Below, piece after piece: positions 1 to 5,723 of a DNA stretch of 5,766 nt. Under the pieces are notes generated by a model. The model was not told the DNA's origin. It saw nothing but the letters and a program-made list of their open reading frames with translations, and made no database searches. The stretch lies in assembly GCA_016840025.1 (NCBI GenBank), contig JAEOTF010000461.1, forward strand, positions 1-5,766, read 5' to 3'. This DNA is from Candidatus Hodarchaeota archaeon (GTDB lineage Archaea; Asgardarchaeota; Heimdallarchaeia; Hodarchaeales; YT1-039). Within the stretch, counting starts at the first letter, position 1, and each line of letters begins with the position of its first letter. Position numbers and translations under genes: made by a program.

Positions 1-183
1 ACCAAAATTTTTTAGGATATTTGCCAATTTGTCATCTCTTTTAGGCAGATGAGTCATTTTTAACCTTAATATGCGGTCTAACTTCTTATGAATACTAAAA
101 TACAACGAAGAACATGCTTTATTCCATGTCCTTATCTCAAAATCTTTTTCCGCTTCAGCAAATAATTTTTCTTCTTTAAGAAT
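1..183 (-). CDS. HEPN-like domain protein, partial (runs off the left edge), non-canonical start
   Basis: The minus-strand frame is open from two in-frame TGA codons (192-190 and 189-187) to the window edge, 61 codons without a stop. The product is strongly helical. Residues such as AEAEKDFE, then WNKACSSLYFSIHKKLDRIL, then HLPKRDDKLANIL follow the usual HEPN layout: an acidic first helix, an aromatic/Asn-Lys-Ala second helix with LYF, and a Pro/His linker before the next helix. The Rx4-6H nuclease motif normally sits further C-terminal and would be off the window; an early RLKMTH is present, but I would not call it the active site. There is no ATG, GTG or TTG near the beginning. ATT at 183-181 lies six bases after AGGTGA, the same spacing as the TTG start of the gene at 5717. 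Alternatives are a +1 shift from the ATG at 190, or an indel. It follows the 215-residue gene by 25 bases, probably in one transcript. HEPN identity is by eye. Confidence 0.55.
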   Translation of the reverse strand, partial: MLKEEKLFAEAEKDFEIRTWNKACSSLYFSIHKKLDRILRLKMTHLPKRDDKLANILKNFG

Positions 184-189
184 ATATCA

Positions 190-195
190 TCACCT
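190..195 (-). promoter_or_regulatory. Shine-Dalgarno site AGGTGA before the HEPN-like frame
   Basis: AGGTGA reads from 195 to 190 on the minus strand and matches the archaeal 16S 3' end. It lies six bases before ATT (183-181), which is in the long open frame. It also abuts ATG at 190-188, but that ATG reads only ATG-ATA-TAT-TCT before a TAA. The site supports translation of something here, so the short open frame is unlikely to be chance. Confidence 0.5.
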
Positions 196-207
196 GTAAT
201 AAATAAT

Positions 208-855
208 CTATTGGTCAATAATTCTTGATTTCCAGTGTGTGGGGATTTGTTTCGTGAAATCGGATGCTTCCTTACTAAAGAAATTAATTGCGAATGAGAA
301 TCTATCCTTACCTATTGTAGAAATCATCATACCTTTTTCTATAATTATCCTTTTTGTGGCATTATTCGCTTCTTTTAGATGAATTAAAAAATTTGATCCT
401 TTGTAGAGCTCATCATCCCTTTCAGCGAAATGTATAGAAGACATTTTTGTCTTAAAGGTCTTTAATAGCCATTTAATTAGTAATTGACATCCTGATTGCC
501 ATTCAGATGCAATTATTTGCTCTGGTGCAGGACTTAGATACTTTTTGAAGTTTTGAATATCTTCCTGCGAATTTTTGGAAAAAAATGCTAAAGCTATAGT
601 ATGTTGTGAAGAAAAATGATCTTCTGCAACAAATTTTAGGTTAATAATTTTCTTACGAATCTCAGGTGCATTTTTCTTCAGGACTAGTGCAACATTCGTC
701 TCATAAATTAACTCATCTTCTGTTTTTGTTGCTAGAATTTCAAGAACGTTGTCCTTTAGCTCAGATCGAATTAAATAATTGAAATATTGTAATAATTCTA
801 ACCAGATTCCTGAAATTTCATAATTCCAAATGTAATTAGAAGGAGTTATGGTCAT
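208..855 (-). CDS. Tandem degenerate nucleotidyltransferase-like protein (215 aa), putative partner of the HEPN gene
   Basis: I do not recognise a named family with certainty. The protein contains two copies of one unit at an ungapped offset of 101 residues. EDELIYETNVALVLKK (46-61) aligns with DDELYKGSNFLIHLKE (147-162), and ALAFFSKNSQED (88-99) aligns with AINFFSKEASDF (189-200). A helix, a hydrophobic strand ending in VLK or HLK, a charged helix (APEIRKKI in copy 1) and a strand ending in FFSK resemble the minimal nucleotidyltransferase (MNT) fold, whose strand normally carries Gly-Ser and Asp-x-Asp. In this alignment Asp-x-Asp is replaced by E52/N54 and G153/N155, and no Gly-Ser remains in copy 1, so catalysis looks lost. 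There is no signal peptide or membrane segment, so it should be cytosolic. ATG at 855 has no Shine-Dalgarno site but a TATA-like box about 27 bases upstream, suggesting a leaderless mRNA. The gene is real (long frame, coherent duplication); the fold assignment is tentative. Confidence 0.75.
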   Translation of the reverse strand: MTITPSNYIWNYEISGIWLELLQYFNYLIRSELKDNVLEILATKTEDELIYETNVALVLKKNAPEIRKKIINLKFVAEDHFSSQHTIALAFFSKNSQEDIQNFKKYLSPAPEQIIASEWQSGCQLLIKWLLKTFKTKMSSIHFAERDDELYKGSNFLIHLKEANNATKRIIIEKGMMISTIGKDRFSFAINFFSKEASDFTKQIPTHWKSRIIDQ

Positions 856-878
856 AATTACTAACCAACTGCTAATGA

Positions 879-890
879 GTTATAGTTTTG
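879..890 (-). promoter_or_regulatory. Putative TATA box for a leaderless transcript of the 215-aa gene
   Basis: On the minus strand CAAAACTATAAC reads 890-879. The TATAA core is centred about 27 bases before the ATG at 855, the distance expected between an archaeal TATA box and a transcription start at the ATG itself. No Shine-Dalgarno sequence precedes that ATG, which agrees with a leaderless message. In an AT-rich gap such a match can arise by chance. Confidence 0.4.
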
Positions 891-967
891 ACAATTTAGT
901 CTATTTTTAATGATAATACTCTACCTACTGGTTTTCTCAAAGATTGTTATAATTAAATCTAACTAAT

Positions 968-982
968 CAGTAATTATTACTG
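968..982. repeat. Perfect 15-bp palindrome (7+1+7), candidate operator
   Basis: CAGTAATTATTACTG has perfect 7-base arms around a single T. It lies in the 227-base gap between the surface-protein stop (1083) and the 215-aa gene start (855), about 85 bases upstream of the TATA-like box. It is not followed by a T-tract on the minus strand, so it looks more like a dimeric protein-binding site than a terminator. The rest of the gap is AT-rich with no open frame worth calling. Confidence 0.3.
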
Positions 983-1027
983 TTTATATCCAAATTTTCA
1001 TTAAATATACAATCCTATAATCCAATC

Positions 1028-1073
1028 CTGTGTCCTAATGATGGTTAAGATATGTTAGGAATGGATTACACAG
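1028..1073. repeat. Imperfect inverted repeat just downstream of the surface-protein gene
   Basis: TCCTAA (1033-1038) pairs with TTAGGA (1055-1060), and flanking CTGTG (1028-1032) pairs with CACAG (1069-1073), with an eight-base bulge on one side and a 16-base loop. It begins about ten bases after the stop of the LamG gene in transcription sense, so it could be a 3'-end structure of that mRNA. The bulge and large loop make it weak. Confidence 0.2.
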
Positions 1074-1082
1074 TGCTTACTG

Positions 1083-3593
1083 CTATCTTATTCTTTTTCG
1101 CTTGGTTAGAAAACTACAAAGAATTAATGTACCAACATAGATGATTGTTATACTGAATAAGGCTTTTTGGAATTCTTCAATAGCAGCTTGCGGATTACCT
1201 AGCACTTCATCAGAATTTTGGCTCTCACCAGCAAGATTAAGTGCAGTTACAACATAATAATATGTTTCACCATTATTAACACTTGTATCATTATAATTAA
1301 GATTTGGGGTACTTATAAGGAATGAGAATGAGCTGCTACTGGTTCTACGATAGATTCTATACTCATTAATTGAACTTCCACCATTGTCTGCTGGAGCACT
1401 CCAAATCAGACTAACAAAACTATCTCCACTTATACTCTGCAAATTTCTTGGTATAGTGGGAGTAGAGATATGAAATGAATAGCGTTTAATGACTTCAGTT
1501 TCAGACAATTCCCGATTGTAGATCGCCATTTCATCTATTTTTCCTTGGTAATATTCAATCCCGTAATTATCGCCAATTCGTAGCGCTTCGGTTTGGTTCA
1601 CAGGAATGTGTTGTGTACTAGAGGTATAATTGTTATTTCTTACACCATTTAGGTAGATTGAGGCGTTGTAGCCATCATATGTCACAGCAACATGATACCA
1701 TTTATTAGTTGTCAACTCGGTGGCCGACTCATAGTAGCCGTACCACGATGCGCCATCTCCGACCCCCAGTGAGAGTAGTTTATCATGTATGCATAATCGG
1801 TAGTTGGTATTTATTGTAGTGCCTTGAGCTCCCTTCTTAATAATATGGAGAAAGCCTGTAGCGGGGATATAGGTTGGATAAATCCAGCCTTCAATCGTGA
1901 TTTGATCAAGGTTTAAATCAGTCGTATGAGGCACATTGACATAGTCCTCTGAGCCATCAAATTCTAACGCATTTCCTATCTTGCCATTAACCCATGTTGC
2001 GCCTGTTATTGTGCCATTATGCTCGTATTGGCTGCTATCCGCAAGTGTGCTTCCCGTTCCTTCGTCAAATTTCCAATAGGCTACACAAGAAGGATCTGAG
2101 TCTGGTGTCACAGAATATCGTCCAAGAATTTCAGCTTTTGTCAATTCCCGATTATAGATAGTCATTTCGTCTATTTTTCCTTGATAATACTCCATCGCAT
2201 AGTTATCGCCAATTCGTAAAGCTTCGGTTCTGTTCACAGGAATATGTTGAGTGGCTGAAATGTAGTGATTGTCTCTTACACCATTTAAGTAAATCGAAGC
2301 ATTATAGCCGTCATATGTCACAGCAACATGATACCATTTATTGGTTGTCAGTTCGGTGACCGATTCATAATAACCGTACCACGATGCACCATCTCCGACC
2401 CCTAGTGAGAGTAGTTTATCATGTATGCATAATCGGTAGTTGGTATTTATTGTAGAGCCTTGATCTCCTTTCTTAATAATATGGAGAAAGCCTGTAGCTG
2501 GAATATAGGTTGGATAAATCCAGCCTTCCATCGTGATTTGATCAAGGTTTAAATCAGTCGTATGAGGTACATTGACATAGTCCTCCGATCCATCAAACTC
2601 TAATGCATTTCCTATCCTTCCACTAACCCATATTGCTCCTGTTATTGTGCCATTATGCCCGTATTGGCTGCTATCGATAAGTGTACTTCCCGTTCCTTCA
2701 TCAAATTTCCAATAGGCTACACAAGAAGGATCCACCTCAGGAGATATAGTATATCTGTTTATTATTTCAACTTCAGTTAATACTCGGTTATAGACCGCCA
2801 TTTCGTCTAATTTTCCTTGATAATACTCCATCCCATAGTTATCGCCAATTCGTAAATCTTCAGTCCTGTTCACAGGAATATGCTGTGTACTAGATTGATA
2901 AAAATTATCTCTTACACCATTTAAGTAAATCGAAGCATTATAGCCGTTATATATAACAGCAACATGATACCATTTATTAGTTATCAGCTCGGTGACCGAT
3001 TCATAATAACCGTACCAGGATGAGCCGTCTCCGACCCCTAGTGAGAGTAATTTATCATGTATGCATAATCGGTAGTTGGTGGATATTGTAGAGCCTTGAT
3101 CTCCTTTCTTAATAATATGGAGAAAGCCTGTAGCGGGAATATAGGTTGGGTAAATCCATCCTTCCATCGTGATTTGATCTAGGTTTAAATCCGTCGTATG
3201 GGGTATATTTACATAGTCCCCCGATCCATCAAACTCTAATGCATTTCCTATCTTACCGCTAGTCCATGTTGCACCTGTTATTGTACCGTTATGCTCGTAT
3301 TGGCTGCTATCAGCAACTGTACTTCCCGTTCCTTCGTCAAATTTCCAGTAAGCAACACAAGACGATTCTATTTCTGGACTTAATATTCTTAGAGGCCGTA
3401 ATTCATTTATTTTTCCTTCTTCTTTTATAGAATTAATGCTACTCTTTAAATCATATCCACCTAACGATATTGTCAGTATAAATACGGGTAAAATTACCAC
3501 TAACGACAAAAATATTTCATTTTTGAATCTAAATAGAGGATTCTTCTTCTCCAGTTCCATCACCTCTATTGATATACTCCAAATAATACTCAT
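1083..3593 (-). CDS. Membrane-anchored surface protein with three LamG-like domains and one fibronectin III domain
   Basis: The product is 836 residues if the first ATG is used. A basic stretch (KK, R, K at 16-24) precedes a hydrophobic segment (27-45), a signal peptide or anchor. After a linker come three LamG/concanavalin-like domains in exact 212-residue units (72-283, 284-495, 496-707), each with VAYWKFDEGTGST, NALEFDGS, DQIT-EGWIYPT, KWYHVAV, ASIYLNG and KIDEM-like motifs typical of the LamG-like (Laminin_G_3) type. Residues 711-803 form a fibronectin III domain (PTIPRNLQ start, WSAPADNGGS, YYYVVTALN). A C-terminal helix (811-829) and TKRKRIR tail anchor it with the domains outside. Each LamG unit keeps two cysteines (C79 and C177 in the first) and three N-x-S/T sequons, fitting an extracellular, possibly disulfide-bonded glycoprotein. 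It probably binds glycans or mediates adhesion; the ligand is unknown. ATG at 3560 (residue 12), abutting GAGGTG, is an alternative start. Confidence 0.93.
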   Translation of the reverse strand: MSIIWSISIEVMELEKKNPLFRFKNEIFLSLVVILPVFILTISLGGYDLKSSINSIKEEGKINELRPLRILSPEIESSCVAYWKFDEGTGSTVADSSQYEHNGTITGATWTSGKIGNALEFDGSGDYVNIPHTTDLNLDQITMEGWIYPTYIPATGFLHIIKKGDQGSTISTNYRLCIHDKLLSLGVGDGSSWYGYYESVTELITNKWYHVAVIYNGYNASIYLNGVRDNFYQSSTQHIPVNRTEDLRIGDNYGMEYYQGKLDEMAVYNRVLTEVEIINRYTISPEVDPSCVAYWKFDEGTGSTLIDSSQYGHNGTITGAIWVSGRIGNALEFDGSEDYVNVPHTTDLNLDQITMEGWIYPTYIPATGFLHIIKKGDQGSTINTNYRLCIHDKLLSLGVGDGASWYGYYESVTELTTNKWYHVAVTYDGYNASIYLNGVRDNHYISATQHIPVNRTEALRIGDNYAMEYYQGKIDEMTIYNRELTKAEILGRYSVTPDSDPSCVAYWKFDEGTGSTLADSSQYEHNGTITGATWVNGKIGNALEFDGSEDYVNVPHTTDLNLDQITIEGWIYPTYIPATGFLHIIKKGAQGTTINTNYRLCIHDKLLSLGVGDGASWYGYYESATELTTNKWYHVAVTYDGYNASIYLNGVRNNNYTSSTQHIPVNQTEALRIGDNYGIEYYQGKIDEMAIYNRELSETEVIKRYSFHISTPTIPRNLQSISGDSFVSLIWSAPADNGGSSINEYRIYRRTSSSSFSFLISTPNLNYNDTSVNNGETYYYVVTALNLAGESQNSDEVLGNPQAAIEEFQKALFSITIIYVGTLILCSFLTKRKRIR
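1473..2108 (-). repeat. LamG repeat unit 3 (636 bp)
   Basis: Encodes residues 496-707. It is one of three head-to-tail 636-bp units. It shares a 52-base perfect match with unit 2 (1768-1819 against 2404-2455), including silent positions. By eye its protein differs from unit 2 at about 27 of 212 positions. Differences concentrate at the unit ends and in a short variable stretch (NNNYTSST here). Confidence 0.9.
2109..2744 (-). repeat. LamG repeat unit 2 (636 bp)
   Basis: Encodes residues 284-495. It differs from unit 1 at about 31 of 212 residues by eye and from unit 3 at about 27. All three units are exactly the same length with no insertions or deletions, which points to recent duplication or continuing recombination between copies. 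Confidence 0.9.
2745..3380 (-). repeat. LamG repeat unit 1 (636 bp)
   Basis: Encodes residues 72-283, the membrane-proximal unit counted from the N-terminus. It is the most diverged of the three by eye, yet still keeps both cysteines, the three N-glycosylation sequons (N102, N219, N242) and all LamG core motifs. Confidence 0.9.
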
Positions 3594-3624
3594 TGAACTA
3601 TTACTTAAACAATATCAGTATATA
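3561..3624 (-). promoter_or_regulatory. Putative promoter and Shine-Dalgarno region of the surface-protein gene
   Basis: TATATA reads 3624-3619 on the minus strand. An archaeal start about 26 bases on would fall near 3595, almost at the ATG at 3593 (leaderless). The same transcript would carry GAGGTG (3566-3561) directly against the second ATG at 3560. That spacing is too short for an ideal Shine-Dalgarno site, so the sequence alone does not decide between the two starts. The rest of the 194-base gap up to 3787 is AT-rich and holds no supportable gene. Confidence 0.35.
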
Positions 3625-3667
3625 ATTAATAAAAACCTTGAAAATTTACCTGAATAATGAAAATTTA

Positions 3668-3688
3668 GAAGTTATACTTCCTTTTTTT
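3668..3688 (+). repeat. Short hairpin followed by seven T on the plus strand
   Basis: GAAGT-TAT-ACTTC (3668-3680) is a five-base-pair stem with a three-base loop, followed by C and seven T (3682-3688). On the plus strand this has the form of a small intrinsic terminator, but no plus-strand gene is supported nearby and the stem is weak. It may be chance, or it may end an antisense transcript. Confidence 0.2.
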
Positions 3689-3787
3689 GTATTTTAGGGG
3701 GAGAACGACATAAATAAAAGAGATACTCCAATAAAATTAATATAATCAATATTAAATTCTATTGAACACCCCAAATAGAATGTAAAC

Positions 3788-4783
3788 CTATGTTGGTACT
3801 CCCATCGCTAGATCTGCCAGATCTACAACGACTTCAAACGTTTCTCGAAAGAATTGATGTAAAAGAAAGATAAGTTCAGGAGGAAGATGAGAATCATCCT
3901 TATAAAGTTCCAATAATCCCTGTAAACTCGCAACAATTTGCACATTTGCTTTATCCTTTGTTTTTTTAGCTTTATTTTGCTGACTAGTATCAAAAGCTGT
4001 TATTGCTTCATTGAGTATTAGGACACTTTCAGAACTGAGTTTTCGAATGGAATGTTCTGCAGTGGAAGAGAATCCCAATCCTGGATTTGTGATAATATAA
4101 CGTGCTAATTCAACTGCTTGATCCCCTAACCCTTCAGCTAGATTTCCGACCATTCGAAAGTCAAGGCATTCAATGGGTGAAACTAATTGATGTGCATAAA
4201 TTTGTTGAACCATTTCTCGAAGCATACGAACAACAAGGAAATATAAGCGATTGACTTGTTTATCACGATCAACTACTGCTTGGGCACGTTCAACAGCCAA
4301 ATTCTTGTCTTTCGTTAAAAGTGCTTCAATAACTTCCTTTGTCATTGTAATTGCAATTGAAAAACAACGATGGAGAATTTTACGGGGTCCAAGGGCAGCT
4401 GTATCTGTAGAAAATTCGAGTTCAATACGATCTGCACTTTCAAACATGATATCGAGCCCAAATAAACGCGGAAGTAAGTCAGCTACATTTTCTCGAAATT
4501 GGAGAGGTTTACCATCTTTTCGAATAACCTCTATAACTTCAAATCCTGCCAAATAGTGAGAAAAGATATCTTCCTCAATCCGTTCAGATTCAATTATACG
4601 GGATCGCAGCTTTTCTCTATTATGATTGTCTCGCTGTGGAGAAATGATAAGCGTTCCAGACTCCAAAGTCCCAATTACTAAGGAATCTCCTTTGTTCAAT
4701 TTGTTTTCTCGAACCCAAGACTTCGGAAGGGAAATTAGAAAGGTATCTGAACCAGTTTGTTGTAATCTTCGAAATTCTGGCAT
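3788..4783 (-). CDS. AbrB-PhoU fusion, archaeal phosphate-uptake-type regulator
   Basis: The protein is 331 residues, the full length expected for the archaeal family. Residues 1-50 form a SpoVT/AbrB-like swapped-hairpin DNA-binding domain (RRLQQTGSDTFLISLPKSWV, then LNKGDSLVIG and GTLIISP). A linker region (51-125) is followed by two PhoU three-helix repeats, roughly 130-232 and 245-328. Each ends with the PhoU metal-site signature E-x3-D: E217-D221 in LAEGLGDQAVELA and E317-D321 in FEVVVDLADLA. VDRDKQVNRL (171-180) matches the first-helix signature. PhoU proteins bind metal clusters and restrain phosphate uptake; the AbrB part suggests direct DNA binding as well. Neither pst transport genes nor phosphate-sensing kinases lie in the window, so the target is not shown by context. 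ATG at 4783 has no clear Shine-Dalgarno site. Cytosolic; no membrane segments. Confidence 0.9.
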   Translation of the reverse strand: MPEFRRLQQTGSDTFLISLPKSWVRENKLNKGDSLVIGTLESGTLIISPQRDNHNREKLRSRIIESERIEEDIFSHYLAGFEVIEVIRKDGKPLQFRENVADLLPRLFGLDIMFESADRIELEFSTDTAALGPRKILHRCFSIAITMTKEVIEALLTKDKNLAVERAQAVVDRDKQVNRLYFLVVRMLREMVQQIYAHQLVSPIECLDFRMVGNLAEGLGDQAVELARYIITNPGLGFSSTAEHSIRKLSSESVLILNEAITAFDTSQQNKAKKTKDKANVQIVASLQGLLELYKDDSHLPPELIFLLHQFFRETFEVVVDLADLAMGVPT

Positions 4784-4800
4784 GATCTATACTTCTACAT

Positions 4801-4849
4801 TTTAAATTAAAAAATACATATCTAACATACTTTGAGATATCTTACATCC
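4801..4849 (-). promoter_or_regulatory. Putative promoter and tandem operator of the AbrB-PhoU gene
   Basis: An AT-rich tract ending TTAATTTAAA (4810-4801) lies 18-27 bases before the ATG at 4783 and could serve as a TATA element for a leaderless or short-leader message. Just upstream are two direct repeats on the minus strand, GGATGTAAGATAT (4849-4837) and GTATGTTAGATAT (4830-4818). They match at 11 of 13 positions and are 19 bases apart start to start, close to two helical turns. This suits binding of a regulator at the promoter, perhaps the AbrB-domain product itself. It is inferred from position only. Confidence 0.35.
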
Positions 4850-4914
4850 GAGTTAATCAGAATAAATCACTTTTAAAATAACGTTTCTTTCAACCTAATG
4901 ATTTCTCTATTCTT

Positions 4915-5337
4915 TTATTTTGATCTTAACAATTCTAAATCAATATTTTTCTTTTTCCCGTATAGAATAATATTAAATGACTCAAGGAATTTTCTTCCTA
5001 TCAAAATTTCTTGACAAAAATCATGAGTATCTATCGTAATGATAATAGCCAACTCTAAGCCTTTAACTTTTATAGCTCCACTTGCTGAAAGCAACTCCAA
5101 TTTTTCTCCAGATGCAGTTTCCGCTATCACAACACTGTCTTGATTAAACTCAAATTCTTCTAGTTTTAATGTTTCATATAAATCTGAAGGAATTAGTAAT
5201 TCTCCATCATAACCTGTATCTACTAGTCCAGAAGCGTCTATTACTGAGGTTTCAAATGGATCTGAAATTGAAATATCTAAATAAGGGGCCAAAACATCGG
5301 AAATAGGTGGTTTTTTATATTTAAAGCTTGTTTTCAT
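4915..5337 (-). CDS. Clan AA retropepsin-like aspartic protease (AF_0612-like)
   Basis: The protein is 140 residues, the size of a single-lobe retropepsin that must dimerise to form an active site. The catalytic motif is D40-T41-G42 in GLVDTGYDGELLIP (37-50), the form I associate with the clan AA AF_0612 family. The second signature, ILIGRKFLESFNIIL (111-125), supplies the hydrophobic-hydrophobic-Gly turn and final strands. No signal peptide is present, so it should act in the cytosol. Its ATG overlaps the TGA of the upstream gene (ATGA at 5337-5334) and has an AAGG site five bases before it, so translation is probably coupled. The coupling suggests its substrate or regulator is the upstream RHH/DUF5678-like protein, or that the two form one control module. 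Its target is not known. A non-catalytic binding role cannot be excluded, but the DTG motif is intact. Confidence 0.85.
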   Translation of the reverse strand: MKTSFKYKKPPISDVLAPYLDISISDPFETSVIDASGLVDTGYDGELLIPSDLYETLKLEEFEFNQDSVVIAETASGEKLELLSASGAIKVKGLELAIIITIDTHDFCQEILIGRKFLESFNIILYGKKKNIDLELLRSK

Positions 5338-5717
5338 GATAACCTTCTTCCAAAACCTAAAGTTACTTTACGAGTTGACCGGGAAATAGGTGCTACGATG
5401 TTACACCGATTTCGTAAATTCTTTTCTTTTATAACATTTAATGCTGTTAATCTATCTGGATATAGCCCAATTAATTCCCCTTTTGATATTACTACCCATT
5501 TACTTTCATTGTTTTCTAATAGATTAGGAATAATACGTCGATAAGTGGCATTGTTTTCTATTCGTTCTTTATCTTTCTCAGATAAAGGTTTTTCATCTTT
5601 TATCCATTTCTTCATTGCCTCACATAAGGCATCATTAATTCTTAAACCTCTTAAAGCTGCCGCAGATTTAAATTTTGCATAAAGTTCTTTGTCAATGTCC
5701 TTAATTAATACAGACAA
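5334..5717 (-). CDS. RHH-like N-terminus fused to DUF5678-like domain; antitoxin-like partner of the protease
   Basis: The protein is 127 residues, starting at TTG (5717-5715). An in-frame TGA at 5726-5724 rules out an earlier start, and AGGTGA lies six bases before the TTG. Residues 1-40 (SVLIKDIDKELYAKFKSAAA, then LRINDALCEAMKKWI) follow the strand-helix-turn-helix pattern of Arc/FitA-like ribbon-helix-helix antitoxins. A charged linker (41-56) leads to a domain at about 57-110 with SKWVVISKGELIGLYPDR (72-89), a helix and NIVAPI, resembling DUF5678. The tail is basic (RSTRKVTLGFGRRLS). It lies four bases into the downstream aspartic protease gene, as an antitoxin-like first gene often does. 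It may bind DNA and autoregulate the pair; this is inference from fold resemblance. The gene call is firm, the domain names less so. Confidence 0.8.
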   Translation of the reverse strand: MSVLIKDIDKELYAKFKSAAALRGLRINDALCEAMKKWIKDEKPLSEKDKERIENNATYRRIIPNLLENNESKWVVISKGELIGLYPDRLTALNVIKEKNLRNRCNIVAPISRSTRKVTLGFGRRLS

Positions 5718-5723
5718 CGAATC

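Noticed and set aside
1..60. RLKMTH in the HEPN-like frame as the Rx4-6H nuclease motif
   Set aside because: In HEPN domains the motif usually lies near the C-terminal helix, beyond what is visible. This match sits in the linker before the third helix and is probably chance.
1473..3380. Tandem repeats as a CRISPR array or mobile element
   Set aside because: The 636-bp period is in frame, codes for complete LamG-like domains and has no spacers, terminal inverted repeats or transposase.
3436..3657. Plus-strand open frame of 73 codons
   Set aside because: It mostly overlaps, in antisense, the start of the surface-protein gene, its composition is that of a complement of coding AT-rich DNA, and it has no recognisable domain. 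Noted only as possible antisense RNA.
3668..3680. Resemblance of GAAGTTATACTTC to recombinase site arms (loxP or FRT type)
   Set aside because: Only one short inverted pair with a three-base centre is present, without the 13-base arms and 8-base spacer, and no recombinase gene is in the window.
3691..3779. TTTTAGGGGG (3692-3701) and CACCCCAAATAG (3767-3778) as a large inverted repeat
   Set aside because: Only the G/C runs pair; the flanks do not match, and the separation is over 60 bases.
4251..4681. Two plus-strand frames of 101 and 60 codons
   Set aside because: Both lie entirely antisense to the well-supported AbrB-PhoU gene and show no domain features; they are shadows of its coding sequence.
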